From positions 6,567,062-6,631,061 of the forward strand of contig NC_081840.1 in the NCBI RefSeq assembly GCF_963259705.1: a DNA stretch of 64,000 nucleotides. The letters are read 5' to 3'. Source of the stretch: Myotis daubentonii. Lineage: Eukaryota; Chordata; Mammalia; Chiroptera; Vespertilionidae. Below, piece after piece: positions 23,369 through 35,345 of this stretch. The number at the start of each line of letters is the position of its first letter. The stretch's first letter is position 1. Under the pieces are notes generated by a model, which was given only the letters and a program-made list of their open reading frames with translations, was not told the origin of the DNA and did no database searches. The position numbers were made by a program, and so were the translations under genes.

Positions 23369-23370
<2 letters not shown>

Positions 23371-23416
<46 letters not shown>
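23371..23416. repeat. (CT)n microsatellite
   Basis: An uninterrupted ctctct run of about 46 bp. It may be the remnant of a SINE tail. Confidence 0.95.
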
Positions 23417-23421
<5 letters not shown>

Positions 23422-23735
23422 TATGTATCTGGAAAATCTTGACTAAAACACACACATAGATATATATACACACTACAAATAGTCACACATAACACACACA
23501 CACATACATACATACACATTGTCTACACAAACACACACCACACAAGCACACATGCAACACACACTCACCCATATGTACATCATGCATGCACCTCCACACC
23601 ACACACACACACAGCACATGCACACACACACCACAGCCATAGACAGACAGTCACACTCATGCTCACTAAGCATATGCACACACACACACACACACCATGC
23701 CACACACCCAGGCACATGCACACACCCTTCCACAG
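23417..23735. repeat. CA/ACAC-rich imperfect repeat tract
   Basis: Alternating purine-pyrimidine sequence (cacacacacatacatacata, acacacacacaccatgcc) over about 300 bp with no clean unit length. Cysteine/valine-rich open frames on the minus strand are a by-product. Confidence 0.9.
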
Positions 23736-24085
23736 GGGCCCAATGGAATGAGCTACCCGCCAGCGTGGACAGTCCTCAGGCCTCAGGACGCTGCCGTCCA
23801 GGTGGGCTCCAGACCCCACGTCTGAGGAAGGGCCCGTTGGCTTTTCTTCCTGGACTCATCCATGAGGTGTGTTGCCTGGGACACGGCCACAGGGAGTTGA
23901 TGTACATACGCAGTTGTGTCAGGAGTCAGTGAAAAGGAAGGGAAGCCTTTCAGCTGGTGACAGTGGGACCAGATGCCTCTGCGCGAGTGGTGGGCTGGCC
24001 TCAGTGTGGCTTGTGCCATCTGACCACACCCCCAGGCTCGGGCTCCTCTGCTTCGGCAGACAGACAGACAGAGAGGCAGGATGGA
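23736..24085. other. Unique sequence, nothing recognised
   Basis: A short (CAGA)n run lies at about 24057-24072. No gene signal. Confidence 0.45.
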
Positions 24086-24221
24086 GGGGCAGCGAGCCAG
24101 TCGCTGGATGTGACACAGACCAGGCCAGGACGGCGGCAGGGCCAGGTCATAGAAGGGCAGTGGGGGTGCGGGATTTGGACTGTCCAGCTGGGCCGGATTG
24201 GTTGACCCTCCCAGCCCGCCT
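24086..24221. repeat. Direct duplication, left copy (136 bp)
   Basis: Shares ggggcagcgagc, the phrase ctggatgtgacacaga, aggacggcgg, gaagggcagtgg, tggactgt and ggttgaccctcccagcc, in the same order and spacing, with 24555-24691. No known repeat family is recognised. Both copies keep the same stop (ggttga) in the plus frame, which reflects shared ancestry and not coding. Confidence 0.85.
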
Positions 24222-24554
24222 CCTTCTGGAAGAGCCTGTCCCCTTCCCCCTCCCAGGCAGGTTCAGGAAGTCCGAGACGCGGCTGGGCCACCATGGGTGT
24301 CGCTCAGAGTGGACCCAAGCCCCCTCATTGGTCTCAGATCAGCATCACTTGAATCAAAAACACAATCCGAGCGAAGTGGAAACATCTGCAGCAAATGTTG
24401 GCTTCGGCTTCTCCCCACGTGGAAATGATGACATCCCTTCCTCAGACAAAACCGTCTGCAATGGACAGAGCTCTGTGGAAGGTTCCACGGTGGCCCAGCT
24501 TTCCAGCGGAAAATGAAATCTATGGCGTCTCCACCAGTGGCCATCACAGCTGCT
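24222..24554. other. Spacer between the two duplicated segments; candidate conserved block
   Basis: About 24340-24470 is AT-richer and non-repetitive (cttgaatcaaaaacacaatc at 24349-24368, gtggaaatgatgacatccc at about 24419). It is not a copy of either flank. Confidence 0.3.
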
Positions 24555-24691
24555 CCAGGGCAGCGAGCTGGCCGCTGGATGTGACACAGAGCAGAGCAGG
24601 ACGGCGGCGGGCCGGGTCGCTGAAGGGCAGTGGTGGTGCGGGGTTCTGGACTGTTCCGCTGGGATGGATGGGTTGACCCTCCCAGCCCTCC
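24555..24691. repeat. Direct duplication, right copy (137 bp)
   Basis: The second copy of the segment at 24086-24221, diverged by substitutions and small indels (gcgagctggccgctggatgt against gcgagccagtcgctggatgt). Confidence 0.85.
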
Positions 24692-25533
24692 GGCCCCACA
24701 TCTGCATGAGGGCAAGGGAGGTGGGAGGGCAGAGGGCCCGCCCTGGGCAGACTGTTGAACCCATTACCAGCGCACTCCGAGGACAAGGACCCCACTCTGC
24801 AGCTGAGGCAAGGGAGGCCCAGTACGAGGACACCCGTGTGCTGTTAATAAAGAGGAAGGAGGCGGCCACCTTCCCCCCTCTCCTCCCTGCAGGTTTAAGA
24901 GGACCGATCCGAGGCTGAGCCTGTGGTTTTTCTGTGCACGGCCACTGGCCTCCTACCCCTGGGACTGACCGCTCGCCCCTCTGAATGGAATCCCCTCTCC
25001 TTCTGCACTGCTGTCCAAATGCGCTGCAATTGACCCTTACTGCTTTCTCAAGAGGAAACCACATGCCCTCCTGAGATTGGAGCAGAAGGTCTCATTCCTG
25101 GTCGGTGGGCAGGACTGGCTCATTCCCGGCCACTGCCCGAGGCCACACAACGCCCCGCCTCACCTCCTCACTCCGCCTTCCAGCCAGGGGGTCTGGGAAC
25201 CTGGGGTAGGCAAGCTGGGGTCAGAGGCACCAACCCTTCTTTGTAGAGGGAGTTGACCTGCCCGAAATGCTTTCCCAGGCTACCTTGGCCCAGAAGGACA
25301 CGGCCTGACCCAAAGGCCCATCACCTCCACCGGCCCCGCAAGCTGCAGACGATGGCACCATCGCCCACAGCCCCGTGCTGTGCCCGAAGCCTGGCCGGGC
25401 GGCCAGTTCCCCCAGCGCTCACCAGCCACCCGCCTGCCTCAGAGACCGGCTGCCCGTGAGATCCAGCTCGGTCCCTGCTGTCGTCTTCTCTCCTGAAAGG
25501 CTATGCTGGGCCAGGCTCTGCCCATCACAGTCC
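24692..25533. other. Unique sequence, nothing recognised
   Basis: No repeat or coding signal. Confidence 0.45.
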
Positions 25534-25541
25534 AGCAACAC

Positions 25542-25859
25542 CAGCAGTTCTCAACCTGTGGGTCGCGACCCCTTTGGGGGTCAAACGACCCTTTCACAGG
25601 GGTCGCCTAAGACCATCGGAAAACACATATTGAATATAAAATTACATATTGTTTTTGTGATTAATCACTATGCTTTAATTACGTTCCATTTGTAACAATG
25701 AAAATACATCCTGCATATCAGATATTTACATGACGATTCATAACAGTAGCAACATTACAGTTATGAGGTAGCAACGAAAATAATTTTATGGTTGGGGCTC
25801 ACCACCACATGAGGAACTGTATTAAAGGGTCGTGACATTAGGAAGGTTGAAAACCACTG
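25542..25859. mobile_element. Non-autonomous hAT element, 318 bp, exact 8-bp target duplication
   Basis: agcaacac flanks both sides (25534-25541 and 25860-25867). The ends are CAGCAGTTCTCAACCTGTGG and the complement of CAGTGGTTTTCAACC. It is a relative of the URR1/Charlie-type hAT MITEs. A shorter relative lies at 39053-39264. No transposase frame. Confidence 0.95.
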
Positions 25860-25867
25860 AGCAACAC

Positions 25868-26540
25868 GGACAGGAGGTCAGGCTCCTTTTCCGGACTCAG
25901 CTCCTCCCTCGGCTCCACCACGTGCTGCCGGTGAATCGCGTGGGAAAAGCACGGCTCTGCGATTGGAGGCTGGTCAGACAAACCAGCAGCAGCACCTGAG
26001 CACCGCCAATCGCTTTGGTGGCTTGTGCCAGGTGACTTCCGCTCCACCACGGAGGTGCCTTCTGCAAGAACGGACTCACCCAGGGAGAAGGGCCCGTGAG
26101 GGGCATGTGTGCCGTTAGTTGCCTGGGCTTCCGCTGCAGGAGGTGTGGCCTCAGGTGTGGGCAGAGCACTTTAGGGACCACAGAATAGCTGGTTCTTTGG
26201 AGCAGTGGGTGGAGGCTGGCTTGCACGTCCCCTGTTAATGTCTTCTCTTCGCCATCAGATTGTTTGCCGGCAGAGATCACAGACATGCTCCAGAGAGGGT
26301 TCATAAAATGCCCCAAACAAAGAAACGCAACAGTCTTGGTCATCAGACGCTTCTGTCCCCAGCATCCACGTCGCCAGATGGCCAAGCTGCGCACCTCATC
26401 CCGGGGGCTCTCACTGCCGGAGCCCAGTCAGCACCCTGATCCACCCACCGGGTCCAGAAGCCGCCTTCCAGCACCAAGTGGCACAAATGATCTTCCCAAG
26501 AGAGTCTTTTAAATAAGTCGAACGTTCATACATCTACTCA
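25868..26540. other. Unique sequence, nothing recognised
   Basis: No repeat or coding signal. Confidence 0.45.
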
Positions 26541-28255
26541 CACACTTACCACTTCCAGCAGCCTTTCTTCATTTATTTCACGGAGATTTGGATATCCACC
26601 TGGTCCATTTCCTGAAGGACCTTTAGGAATATCTCTCACAGCGCAACTCTGCCGATCATGAATTCTTCCAGCTTTTGCGTGTCTGATTAAGTCTTTATTT
26701 TGCCTAAATTTCGAAAGGTATTTTTGCTGGGTATAGAAGAGAAAGTTGACAGTTTTTCATTTCAGTACTCAGGCATGATTCCTGCGGCTGGCTCACATTG
26801 CTTCTGCTGAGACATCTGGTCTCACTGTTGTCTTTGTTCCCCTGCACACACTGTGTGCTTTTTCTCGGGAGGCTCCCACGGTTTTCTCATTATCACCAGT
26901 TTTAAGCCATTAGATGAGGATGCACCTTGGTGTGGTTTTCTTTGTTTCTTGTGCTTGGGCTGCATGAACTTACGTAGATCTCTGTGTTTTCACCAAGTTT
27001 GTAAAATTTCCTGCTGTTATTGTTTTCAAATATTCTAATCTGCTCCTCTGCCCTTGCTTCAGGGACTACTTTTCATGGGCATCACGCCACTGGCAGTTAC
27101 CCCACAGCTTCCTGAGGCTGTTTATTTGTTTCAATCTCTTTTTTTTCCTCTACATGTTTTATTCTGAGTGGTTTCTATTACTATACATTCAGGTTAACTA
27201 ATCTTTTCTTCTACAATGTGTAACCTTTTGTTCATTTCATCCAGTGTGTTTTTCATCTCAGACATTGTCTTTTCATCTCTTGATGCCTAACTTGGGTCTC
27301 TCTCTGTGTTTTATCTTCCTCACTTCTCCTTAATTTGTTCAGTCTTTCTTTTAGCTTTTAGAACAAAGAGAATAGTTATAGTCTCCTCCATCTCCTCCGT
27401 CTCCTGGTCCATTTCTCTCTCAGGAGTTATAATAACTGCTTTTATATCCTATTTACTGAATCGATTATCTCTGTGTTTTCTCCTTATTATAGGCGCGTTT
27501 TCCTATTTCTTTGCATGCCGGAGCAATTTTTTATTGGGTCCTAGACATAGTAAATCTTACCTTGTCAGGGGCCAGATATGTTTCTATTCCTTTATTATTA
27601 AGCTTTGTTCCTGGACACAGTTGCTTGGAAACACTTTGATCTTTCAAGGCTTGGTCTTAAGCTCTGATAGGTAAGACCAGAGCATCATTTAGGTGTAGTC
27701 TAGGGCTAATTTTACCCCACTCCTGCACCAACGGCCTCCTGAGTTCTTACCCCGTGCCCGTGCGCTGGGAGACTTTCGGTCAGGCGTGGGGGAACAGGCA
27801 CTGTTTCCAGCCCTGCATGAGCACATCCACCCCTTTTAGGTGGTCCTTTCCCCGTCTGGGGTAGCCTGCTCATTCACATGTGCTGATCGTTTCTCCGCTA
27901 ATACTTCAGGGGGGTGCCTGTAGACCTCAAAGGCCCCTGCATGCATCTCTCTCTTTTCCATTGCTCTGACCGTGGACTCCAGCTGCTTCAACCCCCTCAA
28001 ACTCCCAGGCCCATCTCCTCCATTCGGGGCACCCCCACTCTGTCTGGGATCCCCCTCCCCATGCCATGGTCTGGGAACCCTCTCCAGACAGGCAGCTGGA
28101 GCTGCCAAGGGCTCCCAGTGTTTGCTTCCCACCTCTCAGGGGTCACAGACTTGAACTGTTTGACATCTGATGTCTGAGAACTGTTGACTGCATATATTCT
28201 GTCCGGGCTTTTGTTTCAGGCAGGAGGATAAATCTAGTTCCTGTTATTCCATCTT
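26541..28255 (-). mobile_element. Probable L1M 5' region (UTR/ORF1), reverse orientation
   Basis: Landmarks fit the reversed 5' part of an old L1M: ttttctcattatcaccagtt (26882-26901), gcaccttggtgtggttttct (26922-26941), catccagtgtgtttttcatc (27238-27257), atttctttgcatgccgg (about 27506), gggtcctagacatagtaaat (27536-27555) and tagtctagggctaatttta (about 27696). Many stops and indels are present. Boundaries are approximate and the subfamily is unassigned. Confidence 0.7.
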
Positions 28256-28453
28256 GGCCAGAGGTAAAAGTTCATCAAATATTTGCTGAATGTTCACTAT
28301 TGACTAAGTGCCAAAGCTTATCGAATGGGAGGCCGTCTTCTGTGCATTTGGGATGCGTCGGAGGGCAAAATCCAGCACCGCTGGCCTCGGGGAAAGCAGC
28401 GGTGGTCAGAAAAGAAAAAGTAGACTTAAGAAATCAATGTATTTTACAAAGTT
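28256..28453. other. Short unrecognised stretch with L2-like scrap
   Basis: catcaaatatttgctgaatg (28272-28291) resembles the L2 3' end. The remainder is not recognised. Confidence 0.4.
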
Positions 28454-28815
28454 TTGTATCAGTCTGCTCAGCAGGCCTAGGAACTCCCACAGGATGGGGA
28501 CTCTTGAACAGCAGCCCTTCATTTCCTCCTAACCCTGGAGGCTGCAAGTCCCAAATCAAGGTGTCAGCAGAGCTGGTTTCTCCTCTTCGGCTTATAGACG
28601 GCCACCTTCTCCTGTCCTACGTGGCCTGTCCTTTGTCTGTGTCCTCCTCCCCTGTCCTCTCGGCTGCCAGCCTTATGGACGAGGGGCCACCCCTATGATC
28701 TCCTTTAACCTTAATCACCTCTTTAAAGGTCCTGTTTCCAAAAAGTCATATTTTAAGGTTTAGCACCTCAATATAAGTGGAGGGGGGGGGGCGGACAATT
28801 CAGCCCATAAGAAGT
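28454..28815 (-). mobile_element. MLT1-type LTR, reverse orientation
   Basis: Reverse MLT1 order: tgtatcagtctgctcagc (about 28454), cctggaggctgcaagtccc (about 28534), aaggtgtcagcagagctggt (28558-28577), acggccaccttctcctgtcc (28599-28618), ttaatcacctctttaaaggt (28711-28730) and ggacaattcagcccataag. A G-run lies at 28782-28791. Confidence 0.88.
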
Positions 28816-30120
28816 ATGTGAGAAGGTAGTGAGTGCTGCAGGAAAAGAAGAGAAGCAGAGTAGGTTTAGGGGGTCAGGGTGCAGAGGGGTGCATTTTAAA
28901 CGGGGCAGTTGGATAGGTCTTCCTGAGAGGGCAACACTCCCCCCACCCAAACCCCAATGTGATTGAAGGACATTAGAGGCCTGGAAGCCAGGGCAGCCTT
29001 CCTGGAGAGGCCCCGCTCCAAGCCTGGCTCCCTGACAGCCGCCCCCTCCGTGGGCCAGGCCCGCTGACCCCCGCCCGACCCCCAGGCCGGGAGCAGCCGG
29101 GGAGGAGACCTGATGGCGAACAGGGCTTCTGGACGGCACTGCACGCAGCCCTCGCCTCGTCCAGGCTGTAATTAAGCAGGTACACGATCTCAGAGTATGA
29201 AGTGTTTATTCTACAAAGGCCAGGACTCGGGTCCATGAGAAAGGCATTTCTCCTGGTGAGTGTCTGATCGGGCCTCTTGGGACTGAGGGCAGCTGGGCTG
29301 AATGGCTCTCGCCCATCAAAACGCAGCACCTGGCGGCCAGTATGTGCGTTTCCAACGTGCAGTGTCCAGGGTGGAGCCCACGGCGGACAGGGCCCCTTCC
29401 TCCAGACAGGGACGCAGCCCCGCAGATGTGAGTGTGCGGCCACTGCCCGGGGGTGGGGGGGTGGGGGGGAGCCGCACTGGGGGTCACGCTCCCTGGCGCT
29501 TCTGTGCGACCACAGTGGCTCCTCCTCCCCAGTGGTCCCTGTGCCCCTCCTTTCCCTCCCCGCCATAGACTCCCACACTGGCCAGGTCCCCAGGGCCCAT
29601 GGTCACAGCTGGTCTCCCACAGGTGTGGATTCCTGGCTCTCCTGCCAGCTTAGGGTTCAGGGGGGCAGTGTCCCCAGTGCCGGCCATCGCACCAGCCCCA
29701 CAGACACTCCCTGTCCCACACCCAAGCTTTCTGACCCCTTGCAGGCCACCGACACCCTGAGCCCTGAGGTGTCCACCTGCCCTCACCTGGCACTGCCTCC
29801 CAGCGCTGCTGTCCACCCTGCCAGAACCTTCCACGCCAGCCTGCATCTGATGGGACACCCAGAGGCTGGGCCATTTGGGGGGCAGCTCTTAGGAGAGGTA
29901 ACGAGCACCCTGGGTCTTGGGAGCCAGCTGAGGGCACCTCACAAAGTCCTGCCAAGGCCCCAATATCACAACAGGCTTGTGGTCTCCTCCCTGCTCCCGC
30001 CTCCCATCACCTCGGAAACCTCAGCACAGAGGAGAACCCAAGGGCTTGGGGGTCCTCGCTGCCAGAGGTCCCCGAAACCCCCTGGGGGCACGGCCACAGC
30101 CAAGGCGGTGGTTGGGGAGC
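28816..30120. other. GC-rich unique sequence, no gene seen
   Basis: Holds the longest open frame of the window (29277-30152, +, 291 codons). Its translation is proline/serine/glycine-rich without a domain, and open frames of more than 100 codons overlap it on the other strand, so I do not call a gene. Confidence 0.5.
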
Positions 30121-30340
30121 CAGAAGGCTGCTTTTTATTTGGGGAGTTTTGACCCCATTTCATGGATTTCTTCCAAACCTTTCAGTCCGTAGTTAACCAG
30201 GAACAATTTCCTAAAGCTTTTATAAAACTTCCCTAAAAGTTTAAAAAACTTCGCCCTCCTCTTCCCCATTTAACCCCAACCCACAAACCGGGAAGGAGTC
30301 ACGGCAACAAACTAACAAGAAAACTTCATCCTTGAAACAG
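30121..30340. other. AT-rich unique block, candidate conserved non-coding element
   Basis: ttttatttggggagttttga (30131-30150) and aagcttttataaaacttccc (30213-30232) mark a switch to AT-rich DNA without a recognised repeat. Confidence 0.3.
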
Positions 30341-30384
30341 GCTGCTCTGGGCCTCGGGAAGGGGCCCAGCTCCTACAGAGGCCC

Positions 30385-30535
30385 TGCCTCCCCCCCACCT
30401 GCCTCCCCCAGCCCACCTGCCCCCCCCACCTGCCTCCCCACCCACCTGCCTCCCCGCCCACCTGCCTCCCCCCAGCCCACCTGCCCCCCCCCCCCACACC
30501 TGCCTCCCCGCCCACCGCACCTGCTGGCCATCTGC
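30385..30535. repeat. C-rich minisatellite, unit about 15 bp (cccacctgcctcccc)
   Basis: About nine imperfect copies of a ccacctgcctccccgcc-like unit, interspersed with C-runs such as the one at about 30485-30495. Confidence 0.9.
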
Positions 30536-30609
30536 AGCTCCAGGGCCTGGCCCAACCTCCCTGTGCGGGGCTGCCCTCTCCCTCCGCTCCCCTGGCTCTG
30601 CCCGAACAT

Positions 30610-31060
30610 CCTGGAAGCTTCCGGAATGTGCAGGAGCCAAATCTCCAAGTCAATTCTACTCCTCGAGCTTAGGTTTAACTTTTCTAAACAGTTCGATTAA
30701 TCGATATGAGGCACAACATTACTTATGCAAAGCTTGTAGGGAATGGCATAAAACCTGCTTCAGGGGAGAAACCAAGACATTTCAGAAACGCCCCGTGGGC
30801 CCCCAATCAGCACTTCTTTATCTGAACGTAAGCCTATAGGATACGGGGTCAGGCCCAGCTTTTGTTCCTGGAAGTACGGAGGCAGGAAAGGATGTGGGGT
30901 TTACCATCCCCCCAACACACGCACACACACCCTCAGTCTCTTTATTTGCAGAATTGTTCGTGGGAAAATTGTAAAGAGGTTTCGTTGGTTCGCAATGGGA
31001 ATATGATTTATTAACATGTGAATGTCCCCATGCCCCACGGAATAAAGGCAACTTTGACCT
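30610..31060. other. Candidate conserved non-coding block with a 12-bp palindrome
   Basis: AT-rich and non-repetitive. TCGATTAATCGA at 30693-30704 is a perfect palindrome and overlaps an AATCGATA site of ONECUT type. ttatgcaaag (about 30723) is octamer-like. gggaatatgatttattaaca (30997-31016) extends the block. No repeat family is recognised. Conservation was not tested. Confidence 0.4.
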
Positions 31061-31915
31061 TGCTGGCTCCGTGTCACCCCTTCTCTGCCCTCTTCCCCCC
31101 CAGGGAGCGCTCTCTGTTTGCCAGCTGGGTTTCCAGCTTTTTTATGATGCAGATTTGGGCAAAAGGGCACAAAGAGAGAGGTCTCCGGAGGGAGAGAAGG
31201 GGCATTCTCACGTCTGGGTGAGTTCCAGGGCTCCCCTTTGTTGGGGAGAAATACGGAGAATGGGCAAAGCAGAAAGGACGGGAAAGGGAGGGTTTGAGAG
31301 CTGGGGGAGGGAAAGGCTGCGGACTGTCAGGGAGAGCGGGAAGGAGGTGGGGGCATGGAGGGTTTGCCACAGGTTGCTGAGGCCATGAACTGTAGCTCCA
31401 AAAATGTTCCAAAGACGCCCACAAAGACTGGGTCCCCCTCTAAAGTCTCCGGCTGCTGGACTGCTGCTTCTGTGCTCGCGGCTCAGGGCTGCGCTGGACA
31501 CGGGGCCCTGGCTGCATCCCAGTGACAAATTCAACAGGGAATGTCTCCTTAGGTATATGCGGGTGTTGTGCCCAGAGGGTGAAGTTCCCTCCCTTAGAGA
31601 AGCCCTCAGGAGGTGACCCGCAGGAACTGTCGTTGGTTTGCAAAGGAATCGGGGTGGAGGGCGGGGCCGGCTTGTGCAGACAGTCTTCGCTGAAGGACCA
31701 GCACGTGCAAAGGCCCGGGGGTCAGCATCCGTGACAAGTGGGTGAAGACTCCTGGAAGTGCCGTGCAGTGAGGGAGAGGACTGTGCGTTTGTCCCGAAGG
31801 TACAAGGAGCCGATGGAAGGGCTGAAGGCCAAGGCTGTTGGGTTCCACTTGGAAAGTTCGAGTTGGCAGCTGCAAAAGGAACAACTGAGGGGCCAAGGCG
31901 CCACCAGGTCGGCAG
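31061..31915. other. Unique sequence, no gene seen
   Basis: Purine-rich around 31165-31350. Part of 31690-31880 vaguely resembles an old interspersed repeat but cannot be assigned. Confidence 0.45.
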
Positions 31916-32060
31916 AGGTGCGCCTGTGAGTGTGCGTGTGTGGGTGCGCATGTGAGAGCGTGTGACAGTGTGTGCCCATGTTTGTGCCTGTGTGTGGGCG
32001 TGGGGTGTGCATGGAGGTGCCTCTGCACGAGTGTGTGAGTGCGTGTGTGTTTTGGCTCCG
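31916..32060. repeat. GT-rich imperfect repeat tract
   Basis: Alternating gtgtgcgtgtgtgggtgcgc and related stretches without a fixed unit. Confidence 0.85.
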
Positions 32061-35045
32061 GGACCTCAGGTCAGGAGGGGACACCGGAGCGGACCCCCCC
32101 CCCCCCCCCCCCCGGACATGAACGCCTTCCCCAAGTGCCCAAAGAAGCGAAGAAGCTGCGAGGGGCCTGTGGCGCAGGAGGACGGACGCTGCTGAGGCGG
32201 CAGGACGGGACGCCATTTGTTCTTCACTCCAGCAGGCCCGACAGGGGCCTCGGTGCTCGGAGAGGCGAAGGCGAGAAGGGCAGACCGAGGCATGTTGGTC
32301 CTGCCGACCGGCACACACTCTCACAGGCTCTCACCCCAGACTGGCAGGAGGCGGCCGAGACCTCCTCTCTGGGCGCTCACCCCCTCTGCGCCCTGCTTCG
32401 CCCCCTGGTGGCAAGGGCCTCAGGCAAGGTGGGGGCTTTCCTGCCCAGGGCCTTTGCTCCTGCCAGTCCTGGTCCTGTCCTCACCGTGCCTCCCTCCCTC
32501 CACAGGCCCACCCTTCCTGGCCCACTTGCCCCAGGTGCCCTCCCCCATCCCACCCCACACAAGCTTGCTGAGTCTCCTTCACGCCCTGCTGCTGGCCTTT
32601 GGCCAGTGGGGGCTCCGGTGAGTACACTGGGAGGACTGGGAGCCACTGGGCCTCCACCCCAGTCCAGCTGGGCCTTCTCCAGCTGCGGAGTCAGATCTCT
32701 GGGCTCCTGTCCGCATCCGTGTGGAGGGGTCGCCCGCATGCCAGGCTGGAGTCACGGGGGTTGAATAAGGCTGTGCCCCAGATGGTGCCCACTCAGGCAC
32801 CGGGGCCCAGGAGCTGGTCCGCGAGGAACCCCTGGCGCCGCCTGCCTGCTGGCACTGTATGGGCTCAGGACCCTCCCCCACAGCCCTGCAGGCACACAGT
32901 GGGTACGCGGGAAGGCAGGCTGCCTCAAGGTGGCCCTGCTGCTCCTCCAGCCCCAGTTCCTGCTCCCTCCCTTCGCTCCCTCCCACCCCAGCAGCACCAG
33001 CCACCCACTCAGCCCTGCTGCTCCCGGCGCCTGACAGCAGTGAGCCATCCTCGCCAGGGTCCCCTGGGCCACAGGGCCCTGTTTTCCAGGAATCGGCATC
33101 TCAGCTTCTGCTGGTGGGGATGACTCAGTGGCTCCTGGGGCCGTGCTTCCTGGAGTGGGCCTTCCAAGGAGTGTGTGTGTGTGTGGGGGGGGGGGCGGGG
33201 GGGGGGGAGTGCAGGAAGCGGGGCTGCTGGGGGGGGCTGCTTTGCCTCCTTGGGTGAGGTAGGCATGTGGCACCACCGCCTCCTGCCTGTCCCTGTGCCC
33301 CCTGCCCTGGGTTCCCGGGCTCTGGGTGGGTCTTTCGCAGCAGGGCCTGGTCTGGCTGCCAGCAGGCGCACCTACTGCCGGTCAGTGCAGGTCCGGAGGA
33401 CGGAGAAAGGACTCTGGGGCCGCTGGTGTGTAGGTCAAAGGCCCCTCTTCCCCCTCCTTGCACTCGGGTCCCCAATCCCCACCTGCCCAGGTGGCTGGGG
33501 GCACGGGAGGCAGTCCCAGGCGACACGTGGCCCGGAGACAGAACCCTCCTCCAAGTTCCCGTGTGCGTGTGGGTCTGTGTGTGAAGGTCGGGAAACATGG
33601 GACCAGGTACATACATGAATCTCCCACTCAAGGCTTGCACACAGTAGGCGCTCAGTAAGGGCACAGAATCCTGCCGGCTAGGTTTGCAGCCCGGAGCCCA
33701 GAGCGCACTGCCGCCTGGCAGGCTCCGTGGTTTGGAGACGTGCCCTGAGCTTTCACGATGAGCGGTTTCATGAGACTCGGCACCGCATTTGCTGTCCAGA
33801 TGCTGTTGGTGACATGATCCACTTTTCATTTCAAGGCCACCTAGATGGAGCCTCAAGGGAAAAATCTCTCTCTGAGCCAAGGCTGCAGAAATGTTTGCGT
33901 CTTCCGGAGCTCCGGTGACCGCCACCCTGGACGGAGCCTTTTCCTAAGGGCCGTGTGCAGGGACACTGCCCCTCTCAGCCACCACCACCCCGCCCCTCGG
34001 TCCCCCGACCCCCGGAGGTCCTCTCCAGGCCGACAGAGCGGCCTTGTGTGCCTTCCCACGGGTCTCACACAGCTCTGTGCATCCTGATGGGAAGAGAGCT
34101 GGGAAGCCCCATAGTGAGGACAGCTGAACTGGTCCTGTTTCCCTTTTCCCTTTGGCTGCCAGGAATCTCACAGACAATGCTACACTCCAATCCAAGCCGC
34201 TGTGAAGGACCTACTGGCCTGCACAGCTGTGTCCCCGTGTCCTCCTTGGTGTTCAGTCCAAGTGTCATTTCCGGCTGCTCCAGCCTGGGGGTCTTGTGGG
34301 CTTGCATTTCACTCATTTCTGCTGCATCTTGCTTGTAGGTGGAAGTAACCTTTTGTGAAATAAGGCAGGGTTTGACACAGACCTACCGCCACCCCAAAGC
34401 CCTGACGGCTCACGGTGCCAGGAGCAGACCCTACCCCTCCTCCTCCTTGAGGTCAGGCACATTCAGATCTGGGGTCGGATGCTATCTTGACAGCAACACC
34501 ATTCCAGGGAGGACGCACGGACCACAGTCCGGAGGGAATTTCTGACCCAAGGAGATGCCTGGCCGAGTCCTTCATTTTAAGTGACATGGAAGCCAAGCGA
34601 GGGTGGGTGGCAGGTCCCAGGTCCCACAGCATCAGCATGATGCCAGCTCCCCAAGCGGCACCCACATGGGACATCCACCGGCTCATCCACCCCCAGCGCC
34701 CCACTGGGGAACAGTCTCCTGGGTGGAGATTCCACATAAACACAAAATTAATTATTATTATTGATTGTGTGTCAGTGCCCTGGCTAGCGGTTTGGGACCA
34801 GGATGAAAACTGGAGACCACTGGCTGTGTCTGCCCCCAAACCTTCCAGCAATGTGGGAGACCGCACCGAAACCAGCCGCCGGGCTCCCACTGGCCGTCAA
34901 CAGCCGCAGGCCACCGGCAAAGTCCACAGAGAGGCAGCGCTTGGCTGGAGAGAGGGAAAGGGAAAACCTCTCAAAACAACGCCTGCTGGAGCCCTCTGCC
35001 CCTTCCCCTCCTCGGCCAGCCTCTGCGGTGCTACGCTGCCACGCG
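32061..35045. other. GC-rich unique sequence, no gene seen
   Basis: Contains a (C)20 run at 32094-32113 and a (GT)n plus G-run at about 33168-33209. A MIR-like phrase, cagtaggcgctcagtaaggg (33642-33661), ends a diverged fragment. Long open frames on both strands overlap each other and show no domain. Confidence 0.5.
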
Positions 35046-35345
35046 AGGGCACAGGGCACACACGCATGCGTGTTCACACACAACACACATGCACCCACTC
35101 GCACACATGTGTGCACACACAAGGCAATTCACACTCATGCACCCACTCACACACGTGCACACATGCACGAACACACATGCACTCACATGCTAGGGCAACA
35201 CACAGGTACACAGTCACACGTACAAGTGTGTACATGCCCATGCTCATGTGTGCACACACTCTCACATATACACAGAACACACTCACATAGATGCACACAC
35301 TCTTGTGCACGTGTGTGAACACATACATGCTTACACACACATAGG
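35046..35345. repeat. CA-rich imperfect repeat tract
   Basis: About 300 bp of cacacatgcac/cactcacac-type units with no clean period. It creates the His/Thr-rich frame ending at 35290. Confidence 0.92.

Noticed and set aside
28454..28815. Conserved block that could be an exon
   Set aside because: It matches the landmark order of an MLT1 LTR in reverse, and the same order recurs at 39917, 45642 and 51018.
29277..30152. Longest open frame (291 codons, plus strand)
   Set aside because: GC-rich context makes long chance frames common. The translation is Pro/Ser/Gly-rich with no domain, and long frames overlap it on the opposite strand.
32094..32113. (C)20 run as a special element
   Set aside because: Simple homopolymer, possibly with length error in assembly; no associated feature.
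33168..33209. G-run as a functional G-quadruplex
   Set aside because: A (GT)n and G homopolymer next to each other is ordinary simple sequence; nothing else supports a role.
34487..35290. 267-codon frame ending in His/Thr-rich repeats
   Set aside because: Its C-terminal third is the CA-rich tract; the rest has no domain.
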